In this document: positions 28,780 to 43,700 of the stretch, in pieces
Position numbering within the stretch: position 1 is the first letter of the stretch
Layout: every line of letters starts with the position of its first letter
From: a bacterium SCSIO 12844
GTDB taxonomy: Bacteria; Pseudomonadota; Gammaproteobacteria; Francisellales; Francisellaceae
Assembly: GCA_024397935.1 (NCBI GenBank)
Contig: CP073743.1
Coordinates: 868,001 to 932,000, forward strand
Direction: 5' to 3'
DNA length: 64,000 nucleotides
Notes under the pieces: generated by a model
The model's database searches: none
What the model was told of the DNA's origin: nothing
What the model saw: only the letters and a program-made list of their open reading frames with translations
Program-made: the position numbers and the translations under genes

Positions 28780-31700
28780 TTAAGTCACCATAAGTCCAGA
28801 GATGGTTTCAGCATTAAAGACGGCTTCACCTGTATCGGTATCAGAAATCGTTAATGTACCAGAAGTGGTTAAAGTAGCCGCTGCATCTTCGGTTACGCCA
28901 CCAGTTGTGTCGCCACCAATGGTAGGGTCATCATTAGTACCTGTAATGGTAATGGTAATATCTTGGGTTGTACCATCATCTGAAGTTACAGTAATTGTAT
29001 CAGTAAGGGTATCACCGTCACCTAAAGCTTGAATGGCAGATTGAGAGTTATCAGCCGAATAAGACCAGTCACCATCCGCTTCGATGGTTAAGTCACCATA
29101 AGTGCCAGAGATGGTTTCAGCATTAAAGACAGCTTCACCTGTATCGGTATCAGAAATCGTTAATGTACCAGAAGTGGTTAAAGTAGCTGCTGCATCTTCG
29201 GTTACGCTACCGGTTGTATCACCACCAATGGTAGGATCATCATTAGTACCTGTAATGGTAATGGTAATATCTTGGGTTGTACCATCATCTGAAGTTACAG
29301 TAATCGTATCAGTAAGGGTATCACCGTCACCTAAAGCCTGAATCGCAGATTGAGAGTTATCAGCAGAATAGCTCCAGTCACCATCCGCTTCAATGGTTAA
29401 GTCACCATAAGTACCAGAGATGGTTTCAGCATTAAAGACAGCTTCACCTGTATCGGTATCAGAAATCGTTAAGCTACCAGAAGTGGTTAAAGTAGCCGCT
29501 GCATCTTCAGTCACGCCACCAGTTGTGTCGCCACCAATGGTAGGGTCATCATTAGTACCTGTAATGGTAATGGTAATATCTTGGGTTGTACCATCATCTG
29601 AAGTTACCGTAATTGTATCAGTAAGAGTGTCGCCAGCGCCTAAGGCTTGTATTGCAGATTGGCTATTATCGGCAGAATAGCTCCAGTCACCATCCGCTTC
29701 GATGGTTAAGTCACCATAAGTGCCAGAGATGGTTTCAGCATTAAAGACGGCTTCACCTGTATCGGTATCAGAAATCGTTAATGTACCAGAAGTGGTTAAA
29801 GTAGCTGCTGCATCTTCAGTCACAGAGCCTGACGTATCGCCACCAATGGTAGGGTCATCATTAGTACCTGTAATGGTAATGGTAATATCTTGGGTTGTAC
29901 CATCATCTGAAGTTACAGTAATTGTATCAGTAAGGGTATCACCGTCACCTAAAGCCTGAATCGCAGATTGAGAGTTATCAGCAGAATAGCTCCAGTCACC
30001 ATCCGCTTCGATAGTTAAGTCACCATAAGTACCAGAGATGGTTTCAGCATTAAAGACAGCTTCACCTGTATCGGTATCAGAAATCGTTAATGTACCAGAA
30101 GTGGTTAAAGTAGCTGCTGCATCTTCGGTTACGCTACCGGTTGTATCACCACCAATGGTAGGATCATCATTAGTACCTGTAATGGTAATGGTAATATCTT
30201 GGGTTGTACCATCATCTGAAGTTACAGTAATCGTATCAGTAAGGGTATCACCGTCACCTAAAGCCTGAATCGCAGATTGAGAGTTATCAGCAGAATAGCT
30301 CCAGTCACCATCCGCTTCAATGGTTAAGTCACCATAAGTACCAGAGATGGTTTCAGCATTAAAGACAGCTTCACCTGTATCGGTATCAGAAATCGTTAAT
30401 GTACCAGAAGTGGTTAAAGTAGCCGCTGCATCTTCAGTCACGCCACCAGTTGTGTCGCCACCAATGGTAGGGTCATCATTAGTACCTGTAATGGTAATGG
30501 TAATATCTTGGGTTGTACCATCATCTGAAGTTACCGTAATTGTATCAGTAAGGGTGTCGCCAGCGCCTAAGGCTTGTATTGCAGATTGGCTATTATCGGC
30601 AGAATAGCTCCAGTCACCATCCGCTTCGATGGTTAAGTCACCATAAGTGCCAGAGATGGTTTCAGCATTAAAGACAGCTTCACCTGTATCGGTATCAGAA
30701 ATCGTTAATGTACCAGAAGTGGTTAAAGTAGCTGCTGCATCTTCGGTTACGCTACCGGTTGTGTCGCCACCAATGGTAGGATCATCATTAGTACCTGTAA
30801 TGGTAATGGTAATATCTTGGGTTGTACCATCATCTGAAGTTACAGTAATTGTATCAGTAAGGGTCTCGCCGTCACCTAAAGCCTGAATCGCAGATTGACT
30901 ATTATCAGCAGAATAAGACCAGTCACCATCCGCTTCGATGGTTAAGTCACCATAGGTACCAGAGATGGTTTCAGCATTAAAGACGGCTTCACCTGTATCG
31001 GTGTCAGAAATCGTTAATGTACCAGAAGTGGTTAAAGTAGCCGCTGCATCTTCAGTCACAGAGCCTGAGGTATCGCCACCAATGGTAGGCTCATCATTAG
31101 TACCTGTAATGGTAATGGTAATATCTTGGGTTGTACCATCATCTGAAGTTACAGTAATCGTATCAGTAAGGGTGTCACCGTCACCTAAAGCCTGAATCGC
31201 AGATTGAGAGTTATCAGCAGAATAGCTCCAGTCACCATCCGCTTCAATGGTTAAGTCACCATAAGTACCAGAGATGGTTTCAGCATTAAAGACAGCTTCA
31301 CCTGTATCGGTATCAGAAATGGTTAAGCTACCAGAAGTGGTTAAAGTAGCTGCTGCATCTTCGGTTACGCTACCGGTTGTATCACCACCAATGGTGGGAT
31401 CATCATTAGTACCTGTAATGGTAATGGTAATATCTTGGGTTGTACCATCATCTGAAGTTACAGTAATTGTATCAGTAAGGGTCTCGCCGTCACCTAAAGC
31501 TTGAATGGCAGATTGAGAGTTATCGGCAGAATAGCTCCAGTCACCATCCGCTTCGATAGTTAAGTCACCATAAGTACCAGAGATGGTTTCAGCATTAAAG
31601 ACGGCTTCACCTGTATCGGTATCAGAAATCGTTAATGTACCAGAAGTGGTTAAAGTAGCTGCTGCATCTTCAGTCACAGAGCCTGACGTATCGCCACCAA

Positions 31701-34700
31701 TGGTAGGGTCATCATTAGTACCTGTAATGGTAATGGTAATATCTTGGGTTGTACCATCATCTGAAGTTACCGTAATCGTATCAGTAAGGGTATCACCGTC
31801 ACCTAAAGCCTGAATCGCAGATTGACTATTATCAGCAGAATAGCTCCAGTCACCATCCGCTTCAATGGTTAAGTCACCATAAGTACCAGAGATGGTTTCA
31901 GCATTAAAGACAGCTTCACCTGTATCGGTATCAGAAATCGTTAATGTACCAGAAGTGGTTAAAGTAGCTGCTGCATCTTCAGTCACGCCACCAGTTGTGT
32001 CGCCACCAATGGTAGGATCATCATTAGTACCTGTAATGGTAATGGTAATATCTTGGGTTGTACCATCATCTGAAGTTACAGTAATTGTATCAGTAAGGGT
32101 ATCACCGTCACCTAAAGCCTGAATGGCAGATTGAGAGTTATCAGCCGAATAAGACCAGTCACCATCCGCTTCGATGGTTAAGTCACCGTAGGTGCCAGAG
32201 ATGGTTTCAGCATTAAAGACGGCTTCACCTGTATCGGTATCAGAAATCGTTAATGTACCAGAAGTGGTTAAAGTAGCTGCTGCATCTTCAGTTACAGAGC
32301 CTGACGTATCACCACCAATGGTAGGATCATCATTAGTACCTGTAATGGTAATGGTAATATCTTGGGTTGTACCATCATCTGAAGTTACCGTAATTGTATC
32401 AGTAAGGGTGTCGCCAGCGCCTAAGGCTTGTATTGCAGATTGGCTATTATCGGCAGAATAGCTCCAGTCACCATCCGCTTCGATGGTTAAGTCACCATAA
32501 GTCCCAGAGATGGTTTCAGCATTAAAGACGGCTTCACCTGTATCGGTATCAGAAATCGTTAATGTACCAGAAGTGGTTAAAGTAGCCGCTGCATCTTCGG
32601 TTACGCCACCAGTTGTGTCGCCACCAATGGTAGGGTCATCATTAGTACCTGTAATGGTAATGGTAATATCTTGGGTTGTACCATCATCTGAAGTAACCGT
32701 AATTGTATCAGTAAGGGTATCACCGTCACCTAAAGCCTGAATGGCAGATTGAGAGTTATCAGCCGAATAAGACCAGTCACCATCCGCTTCGATAGTTAAG
32801 TCACCATAGGTACCAGAGATGGTTTCAGCATTAAAGACAGCTTCACCTGTATCGGTATCAGAAATCGTTAATGTACCAGAAGTGGTTAAAGTAGCTGCTG
32901 CATCTTCAGTTACAGAGCCTGACGTATCACCACCAATGGTAGGATCATCATTAGTACCTGTAATCGTAATGGTAATATTTTGGGTTGTACCATCATCTGA
33001 AGTAACCGTAATTGTATCGGTAAGGGTATCGCCGTCACCTAAAGCCTGAATCGCAGATTGAGAGTTATCAGCCGAATAAGACCAGTCACCATCCGCTTCG
33101 ATGGTTAAGTCACCATAAGTACCAGAGATGGTTTCAGCATTAAAGACAGCTTCACCTGTATCGGTATCAGAAATCGTTAATGTACCAGAAGTGGTTAAAG
33201 TAGCCGCTGCATCTTCAGTCACAGAGCCTGACGTATCGCCACCAATGGTAGGGTCATCATTAGTACCTGTAATGGTAATGGTAATATCTTGGGTTGTACC
33301 ATCATCTGAAGTTACAGTAATTGTATCAGTAAGGGTATCACCGTCACCTAAAGCCTGAATCGCAGATTGAGAGTTATCAGCAGAATAGCTCCAGTCACCA
33401 TCCGCTTCGATAGTTAAGTCACCATAAGTACCAGAGATGGTTTCAGCATTAAAGACAGCTTCACCTGTATCGGTATCAGAAATCGTTAATGTACCAGAAG
33501 TGGTTAAAGTAGCCGCTGCATCTTCAGTCACGCCACCAGTTGTGTCGCCACCAATGGTAGGATCATCATTAGTACCTGTAATGGTAATGGTAATATCTTG
33601 GGTTGTACCATCATCTGAAGTTACAGTAATTGTATCAGTAAGGGTCTCGCCGTCACCTAAAGCCTGAATGGCAGATTGAGAGTTATCAGCAGAATAAGAC
33701 CAGTCACCATCCGCTTCGATAGTTAAGTCACCATAAGTACCAGAGATGGTTTCAGCATTAAAGACGGCTTCACCTGTATCGGTATCAGAAATCGTTAATG
33801 TACCAGAAGTGGTTAAAGTAGCCGCTGCATCTTCAGTTACAGAGCCAGTTGTATCACCACCAATGGTAGGGTCATCATTAGTACCTGTAATGGTAATGGT
33901 AATATCTTGGGTTGTACCATCATCTGAAGTAACCGTAATTGTATCGGTAAGGGTATCGCCGTCACCTAAAGCCTGAATCGCAGATTGAGAGTTATCAGCC
34001 GAATAAGACCAGTCACCATCCGCTTCGATAGTTAAGTCACCATAGGTACCAGAGATGGTTTCAGCATTAAAGACGGCTTCACCTGTATCGGTATCAGAAA
34101 TCGTTAATGTACCAGAAGTGGTTAAAGTAGCCGCTGCATCTTCAGTCACAGAGCCTGAGGTATCACCACCAATGGTAGGATCATCATTAGTACCTGTAAT
34201 GGTAATGGTAATATCTTGAGTTGTACCATCATCTGAAGTAACCGTAATTGTATCGGTAAGGGTCTCGCCGTCACCTAAAGCTTGAATCGCAGATTGAGAG
34301 TTATCAGCAGAATAAGACCAGTCACCATCCGCTTCGATAGTTAAGTCACCATAGGTACCAGAGATGGTTTCAGCATTAAAGACGGCTTCACCTGTATCGG
34401 TATCAGAAATGGTTAATGTACCAGAAGTGGTTAAAGTAGCTGCTGCATCTTCGGTTACGCCACCAGTTGTGTCGCCACCAATGGTAGGCTCATCATTAGT
34501 ACCTGTAATGGTAATGGTAATATCTTGGGTTGTACCATCATCTGAAGTTACCGTAATTGTATCAGTAAGGGTCTCGCCGTCACCTAAAGCTTGAATGGCA
34601 GATTGAGAGTTATCGGCAGAATAGCTCCAGTCACCATCCGCTTCGATAGTTAAGTCACCATAAGTACCAGAGATGGTTTCAGCATTAAAGACAGCTTCAC

Positions 34701-37700
34701 CTGTATCGGTATCAGAAATCGTTAATGTACCAGAAGTGGTTAAAGTAGCCGCTGCATCTTCGGTTACGCTACCGGTTGTATCACCACCAATGGTGGGATC
34801 ATCATTAGTACCTGTAATGGCAATGGTAATATCTTGGGTTGTACCATCATCTGAAGTTACAGTAATTGTATCAGTAAGGGTATCACCGTCACCTAAAGCT
34901 TGAATGGCAGATTGAGAGTTATCAGCCGAATAAGACCAGTCACCATCCGCTTCGATAGTTAAGTCACCATAAGTGCCAGAGATGGTTTCAGCATTAAAGA
35001 CAGCTTCACCTGTATCGGTATCAGAAATCGTTAATGTACCAGAAGTGGTTAAAGTAGCCGCTGCATCTTCAGTTACAGAGCCTGACGTATCACCACCAAT
35101 GGTAGGGTCATCATTAGTACCTGTAATGGTAATGGTAATATCTTGAGTTGTACCATCATCTGAAGTAACCGTAATTGTATCGGTAAGGGTATCGCCAGCG
35201 CCTAAAGCCTGAATCGCAGATTGACTATTATCAGCAGAATAGCTCCAGTCACCATCCGCTTCAATGGTTAAGTCACCATAAGTACCAGAGATGGTTTCAG
35301 CATTAAAGACAGCTTCACCTGTATCGGTATCAGAAATCGTTAATGTACCAGAAGTGGTTAAAGTAGCTGCTGCATCTTCAGTTACAGAGCCTGACGTATC
35401 ACCACCAATGGTAGGATCATCATTAGTACCTGTAATGGTAATGGTAATATCTTGGGTTGTACCATCATCTGAAGTAACCGTAATTGTATCAGTAAGGGTA
35501 TCACCGTCACCTAAAGCCTGAATGGCAGATTGACTATTATCGGCAGAATAGCTCCAGTCACCATCAGCTTCGATAGTTAAGTCACCATAAGTACCAGAGA
35601 TGGTTTCAGCATTAAAGACGGCTTCACCTGTATCGGTATCAGAAATCGTTAATGTACCAGAAGTGGTTAAAGTAGCCGCTGCATCTTCAGTTACAGAGCC
35701 AGTTGTATCACCACCAATGGTAGGGTCATCATTAGTACCTGTAATGGTAATGGTAATATCTTGGGTTGTACCATCATCTGAAGTAACCGTAATTGTATCA
35801 GTAAGGGTATCGCCGTCACCTAAAGCCTGAATCGCAGATTGAGAGTTATCAGCCGAATAAGACCAGTCACCATCCGCTTCGATAGTTAAGTCACCATAGG
35901 TACCAGAGATGGTTTCAGCATTAAAGACGGCTTCACCTGTATCGGTATCAGAAATCGTTAATGTACCAGAAGTGGTTAAAGTAGCCGCTGCATCTTCAGT
36001 CACAGAGCCTGAGGTATCGCCACCAATGGTAGGATCATCATTAGTACCTGTAATGGTAATGGTAATATCTTGAGTTGTACCATCATCTGAAGTAACCGTA
36101 ATTGTATCGGTAAGGGTCTCGCCGTCACCTAAAGCTTGAATCGCAGATTGAGAGTTATCAGCAGAATAAGACCAGTCACCATCCGCTTCGATAGTTAAGT
36201 CACCATAGGTACCAGAGATGGTTTCAGCATTAAAGACGGCTTCACCTGTATCGGTATCAGAAATGGTTAATGTACCAGAAGTGGTTAAAGTAGCTGCTGC
36301 ATCTTCGGTTACGCCACCAGTTGTGTCGCCACCAATGGTAGGCTCATCATTAGTACCTGTAATGGTAATGGTAATATCTTGGGTTGTACCATCATCTGAA
36401 GTTACAGTAATTGTATCAGTAAGGGTATCACCGTCACCTAAAGCTTGAATGGCAGATTGAGAGTTATCAGCCGAATAAGACCAGTCACCATCAGCTTCGA
36501 TGGTTAAGTCACCATAAGTGCCAGAGATGGTTTCAGCATTAAAGACGGCTTCACCTGTATCGGTATCAGAAATGGTTAATGTACCAGAAGTGGTTAAAGT
36601 AGCTGCTGCATCTTCAGTCACGCCACCAGTTGTGTCGCCACCAATGGTAGGATCATCATTAGTACCTGTAATGGTAATGGTAATATCTTGAGTTGTACCA
36701 TCATCTGAAGTAACCGTAATTGTATCGGTAAGGGTATCGCCGTCACCTAAAGCTTGAATGGCAGATTGAGAGTTATCAGCAGAATAAGACCAGTCACCAT
36801 CCGCTTCGATAGTTAAGTCACCATAGGTACCAGAGATGGTTTCAGCATTAAAGACAGCTTCACCTGTATCGGTATCAGAAATGGTTAAGCTACCAGAAGT
36901 GGTTAAAGTAGCCGCTGCATCTTCGGTTACGCTACCGGTTGTATCACCACCAATGGTGGGCTCATCATTAGTACCTGTAATCGTAATGGTAATATCTTGG
37001 GTTGTACCATCATCTGAAGTAACCGTAATTGTATCGGTAAGGGTATCGCCGTCACCTAAAGCTTGAATCGCAGATTGACTATTATCAGCAGAATAAGACC
37101 AGTCACCATCCGCTTCGATAGTTAAGTCACCATAGGTACCAGAGATGGTTTCAGCATTAAAGACGGCTTCACCTGTATCGGTGTCAGAAATCGTTAATGT
37201 ACCAGAAGTGGTTAAAGTAGCCGCTGCATCTTCAGTCACAGAGCCTGAGGTATCGCCACCAATGGTAGGGTCATCATTAGTACCTGTAATGGTAATGGTA
37301 ATATCTTGGGTTGTACCATCATCTGAAGTTACAGTAATCGTATCAGTAAGGGTGTCACCGTCACCTAAAGCCTGAATCGCAGATTGAGAGTTATCAGCAG
37401 AATAGCTCCAGTCACCATCCGCTTCGATGGTTAAGTCACCATAAGTACCAGAGATGGTTTCAGCATTAAAGACAGCTTCACCTGTATCGGTATCAGAAAT
37501 GGTTAAGCTACCAGAAGTGGTTAAAGTAGCTGCTGCATCTTCGGTTACGCTACCGGTTGTATCACCACCAATGGTGGGATCATCATTAGTACCTGTAATG
37601 GTAATGGTAATATCTTGGGTTGTACCATCATCTGAAGTTACAGTAATTGTATCAGTAAGGGTCTCGCCGTCACCTAAAGCTTGAATGGCAGATTGAGAGT

Positions 37701-40700
37701 TATCGGCAGAATAGCTCCAGTCACCATCCGCTTCGATAGTTAAGTCACCATAAGTACCAGAGATGGTTTCAGCATTAAAGACGGCTTCACCTGTATCGGT
37801 ATCAGAAATCGTTAATGTACCAGAAGTGGTTAAAGTAGCTGCTGCATCTTCAGTCACAGAGCCTGACGTATCGCCACCAATGGTAGGGTCATCATTAGTA
37901 CCTGTAATGGTAATGGTAATATCTTGGGTTGTACCATCATCTGAAGTTACCGTAATCGTATCAGTAAGGGTATCACCGTCACCTAAAGCCTGAATCGCAG
38001 ATTGACTATTATCAGCAGAATAGCTCCAGTCACCATCCGCTTCAATGGTTAAGTCACCATAAGTACCAGAGATGGTTTCAGCATTAAAGACAGCTTCACC
38101 TGTATCGGTATCAGAAATCGTTAATGTACCAGAAGTGGTTAAAGTAGCTGCTGCATCTTCAGTCACGCCACCAGTTGTGTCGCCACCAATGGTAGGATCA
38201 TCATTAGTACCTGTAATGGTAATGGTAATATCTTGGGTTGTACCATCATCTGAAGTTACAGTAATTGTATCAGTAAGGGTATCACCGTCACCTAAAGCCT
38301 GAATGGCAGATTGAGAGTTATCAGCCGAATAAGACCAGTCACCATCCGCTTCGATGGTTAAGTCACCGTAGGTGCCAGAGATGGTTTCAGCATTAAAGAC
38401 GGCTTCACCTGTATCGGTATCAGAAATCGTTAATGTACCAGAAGTGGTTAAAGTAGCTGCTGCATCTTCAGTTACAGAGCCTGACGTATCACCACCAATG
38501 GTAGGATCATCATTAGTACCTGTAATGGTAATGGTAATATCTTGGGTTGTACCATCATCTGAAGTTACCGTAATTGTATCAGTAAGGGTGTCGCCAGCGC
38601 CTAAGGCTTGTATTGCAGATTGGCTATTATCGGCAGAATAGCTCCAGTCACCATCCGCTTCGATGGTTAAGTCACCATAGGTACCAGAGATGGTTTCAGC
38701 ATTAAAGACGGCTTCACCTGTATCGGTATCAGAAATCGTTAATGTACCAGAAGTGGTTAAAGTAGCCGCTGCATCTTCAGTCACGCCACCAGTTGTGTCG
38801 CCACCAATGGTAGGATCATCATTAGTACCTGTAATGGTAATGGTAATATCTTGGGTTGTACCATCATCTGAAGTTACCGTAATTGTATCAGTAAGGGTAT
38901 CGCCGTCACCTAAAGCTTGAATGGCAGATTGAGAGTTATCAGCAGAATAAGACCAGTCACCATCCGCTTCGATGGTTAAGTCACCATAGGTACCAGAGAT
39001 GGTTTCAGCATTAAAGACGGCTTCACCTGTATCGGTATCAGAAATCGTTAATGTACCAGAAGTGGTTAAAGTAGCCGCTGCATCTTCAGTCACGCCACCA
39101 GTTGTGTCGCCACCAATGGTAGAATCATCATTAGTACCTGTAATGGTAATGGTAATATCTTGGGTTGTACCATCATCTGAAGTTACAGTAATTGTATCAG
39201 TAAGGGTATCGCCGTCACCTAAAGCTTGAATGGCAGATTGAGAGTTATCAGCAGAATAAGACCAATCACCATCCGCTTCGATGGTTAAGTCACCATAAGT
39301 GCCAGAGATGGTTTCAGCATTAAAGACGGCTTCACCTGTATCGGTATCAGAAATCGTTAATGTACCAGAAGTGGTTAAAGTAGCTGCTGCATCTTCGGTT
39401 ACGCCACCAGTTGTGTCGCCACCAATGGTAGGATCATCATTAGTACCTGTAATGGTAATGGTAATATCTTGGGTTGTACCATCATCTGAAGTTACAGTAA
39501 TCGTATCAGTAAGGGTATCGCCAGCGCCTAAGGCTTGTATTGCAGATTGGCTATTATCAGCAGAATAGCTCCAGTCACCATCCGCTTCGATGGTTAAGTC
39601 ACCATAAGTGCCAGAGATGGTTTCAGCATTAAAGAGGGCTTCACCTGTATCGGTATCAGAAATCGTTAATGTACCAGAAGTGGTTAAAGTAGCTGCTGCA
39701 TCTTCGGTTACGCCACCAGTTGTGTCGCCACCAATGGTAGGATCATCATTAGTACCTGTAATGGTAATGGTAATATCTTGGGTTGTACCATCATCTGAAG
39801 TTACAGTAATTGTATCAGTAAGGGTATCGCCGTCACCTAAAGCCTGAATGGCAGATTGAGAGTTATCAGCAGAATAGCTCCAGTCACCATCCGCTTCGAT
39901 GGTTAAGTCACCATAAGTGCCAGAGATGGTTTCAGCATTAAAGACGGCTTCACCTGTATCGGTATCAGAAATGGTTAAGCTACCAGAAGTGGTTAAAGTA
40001 GCCGCTGCATCTTCAGTCACAGAGCCTGAGGTATCGCCACCAATGGTAGGGTCATCATTAGTACCTGTAATGGTAATGGTAATATCTTGGGTTGTACCAT
40101 CATCTGAAGTTACAGTAATTGTATCAGTAAGGGTATCGCCGTCACCTAAAGCCTGAATGGCAGATTGAGAGTTATCAGCAGAATAGCTCCAGTCACCATC
40201 CGCTTCGATGGTTAAGTCACCATAAGTGCCAGAGATGGTTTCAGCATTAAAGACGGCTTCACCTGTATCGGTATCAGAAATCGTTAATGTACCAGAAGTG
40301 GTTAAAGTAGCCGCTGCATCTTCGGTTACGCCACCAGTTGTGTCGCCACCAATGGTAGGCTCATCATTAGTACCTGTAATGGTAATGGTAATATCTTGGG
40401 TTGTACCATCATCTGAAGTTACCGTAATTGTATCGGTAAGGGTATCGTCTTGACCTAAAGCCTGAATCGCAGATTGAGAGTTATCAGCAGAATAGCTCCA
40501 GTCACCATCCGCTTCGATAGTTAAGTCACCATAAGTACCAGAGATGGTTTCAGCATTAAAGACAGCTTCACCTGTATCGGTATCAGAAATCGTTAATGTA
40601 CCAGAAGTGGTTAAAGTAGCTGCTGCATCTTCAGTTACAGAGCCTGACGTATCACCACCAATGGTAGGATCATCATTAGTACCTGTAATGGTAATGGTAA

Positions 40701-43700
40701 TATCTTGGGTTGTACCATCATCTGAAGTTACCGTAATTGTATCAGTAAGGGTGTCGCCAGCGCCTAAGGCTTGTATTGCAGATTGGCTATTATCGGCAGA
40801 ATAGCTCCAGTCACCATCCGCTTCGATGGTTAAGTCACCATAAGTCCCAGAGATGGTTTCAGCATTAAAGACGGCTTCACCTGTATCGGTATCAGAAATG
40901 GTTAATGTACCAGAAGTGGTTAAAGTAGCTGCTGCATCTTCGGTTACGCCACCAGTTGTGTCGCCACCAATGGTAGGCTCATCATTAGTACCTGTAATGG
41001 TAATGGTAATATCTTGGGTTGTACCATCATCTGAAGTTACAGTAATTGTATCAGTAAGGGTATCACCGTCACCTAAAGCTTGAATGGCAGATTGAGAGTT
41101 ATCAGCCGAATAAGACCAGTCACCATCCGCTTCGATGGTTAAGTCACCATAAGTGCCAGAGATGGTTTCAGCATTAAAGACAGCTTCACCTGTATCGGTA
41201 TCAGAAATCGTTAATGTACCAGAAGTGGTTAAAGTAGCCGCTGCATCTTCGGTTACGCCACCAGTTGTGTCGCCACCAATGGTAGGGTCATCATTAGTAC
41301 CTGTAATGGTAATGGTAATATCTTGGGTTGTACCATCATCTGAAGTAACCGTAATTGTATCAGTAAGGGTATCACCGTCACCTAAAGCCTGAATGGCAGA
41401 TTGAGAGTTATCAGCCGAATAAGACCAGTCACCATCCGCTTCGATAGTTAAGTCACCATAGGTACCAGAGATGGTTTCAGCATTAAAGACAGCTTCACCT
41501 GTATCGGTATCAGAAATCGTTAATGTACCAGAAGTGGTTAAAGTAGCTGCTGCATCTTCAGTTACAGAGCCTGACGTATCACCACCAATGGTAGGATCAT
41601 CATTAGTACCTGTAATCGTAATGGTAATATTTTGGGTTGTACCATCATCTGAAGTAACCGTAATTGTATCGGTAAGGGTATCGCCGTCACCTAAAGCCTG
41701 AATCGCAGATTGAGAGTTATCAGCCGAATAAGACCAGTCACCATCCGCTTCAATGGTTAAGTCACCATAAGTACCAGAGATGGTTTCAGCATTAAAGACA
41801 GCTTCACCTGTATCGGTATCAGAAATCGTTAATGTACCAGAAGTGGTTAAAGTAGCCGCTGCATCTTCAGTCACGCCACCAGTTGTGTCGCCACCAATGG
41901 TAGGGTCATCATTAGTACCTGTAATGGTAATGGTAATATCTTGGGTTGTACCATCATCTGAAGTTACCGTAATTGTATCAGTAAGGGTGTCGCCAGCGCC
42001 TAAGGCTTGTATTGCAGATTGGCTATTATCGGCAGAATAGCTCCAGTCACCATCCGCTTCGATAGTTAAGTCACCATAGGTACCAGAGATGGTTTCAGCA
42101 TTAAAGACGGCTTCACCTGTATCGGTATCAGAAATCGTTAATGCACCAGAAGTGGTTAAAGTAGCTGCTGCATCTTCAGTCACAGAGCCTGACGTATCGC
42201 CACCAATGGTAGGGTCATCATTAGTACCTGTAATGGTAATGGTAATATCTTGGGTTGTACCATCATCTGAAGTTACCGTAATCGTATCAGTAAGGGTATC
42301 ACCGTCACCTAAAGCCTGAATCGCAGATTGACTATTATCAGCAGAATAGCTCCAGTCACCATCCGCTTCAATGGTTAAGTCACCATAAGTACCAGAGATG
42401 GTTTCAGCATTAAAGACAGCTTCACCTGTATCGGTATCAGAAATCGTTAATGTACCAGAAGTGGTTAAAGTAGCTGCTGCATCTTCAGTCACGCCACCAG
42501 TTGTGTCGCCACCAATGGTAGGATCATCATTAGTACCTGTAATGGTAATGGTAATATCTTGGGTTGTACCATCATCTGAAGTTACAGTAATTGTATCAGT
42601 AAGGGTATCACCGTCACCTAAAGCCTGAATGGCAGATTGAGAGTTATCAGCCGAATAAGACCAGTCACCATCCGCTTCGATGGTTAAGTCACCATAAGTC
42701 CCAGAGATGGTTTCAGCATTAAAGACGGCTTCACCTGTATCGGTATCAGAAATCGTTAATGTACCAGAAGTGGTTAAAGTAGCCGCTGCATCTTCGGTTA
42801 CGCCACCAGTTGTGTCGCCACCAATGGTAGGGTCATCATTAGTACCTGTAATGGTAATGGTAATATCTTGGGTTGTACCATCATCTGAAGTTACAGTAAT
42901 CGTATCAGTAAGGGTGTCACCGTCACCTAAAGCCTGAATGGCAGATTGAGAGTTATCAGCAGAATAGCTCCAGTCACCATCCGCTTCAATGGTTAAGTCA
43001 CCATAAGTACCAGAGATGGTTTCAGCATTAAAGACAGCTTCACCTGTATCGGTATCAGAAATCGTTAATGTACCAGAAGTGGTTAAAGTAGCTGCTGCAT
43101 CTTCGGTTACGCCACCAGTTGTGTCGCCACCAATGGTAGGGTCATCATTAGTACCTGTAATGGTAATGGTAATATCTTGGGTTGTACCATCATCTGAAGT
43201 AACCGTAATTGTATCAGTAAGGGTATCACCGTCACCTAAAGCCTGAATGGCAGATTGAGAGTTATCAGCCGAATAAGACCAGTCACCATCCGCTTCGATA
43301 GTTAAGTCACCATAGGTACCAGAGATGGTTTCAGCATTAAAGACAGCTTCACCTGTATCGGTATCAGAAATCGTTAATGTACCAGAAGTGGTTAAAGTAG
43401 CTGCTGCATCTTCAGTTACAGAGCCTGACGTATCACCACCAATGGTAGGATCATCATTAGTACCTGTAATCGTAATGGTAATATTTTGGGTTGTACCATC
43501 ATCTGAAGTAACCGTAATTGTATCGGTAAGGGTATCGCCGTCACCTAAAGCCTGAATCGCAGATTGAGAGTTATCAGCCGAATAAGACCAGTCACCATCC
43601 GCTTCGATGGTTAAGTCACCATAAGTACCAGAGATGGTTTCAGCATTAAAGACAGCTTCACCTGTATCGGTATCAGAAATCGTTAATGTACCAGAAGTGG

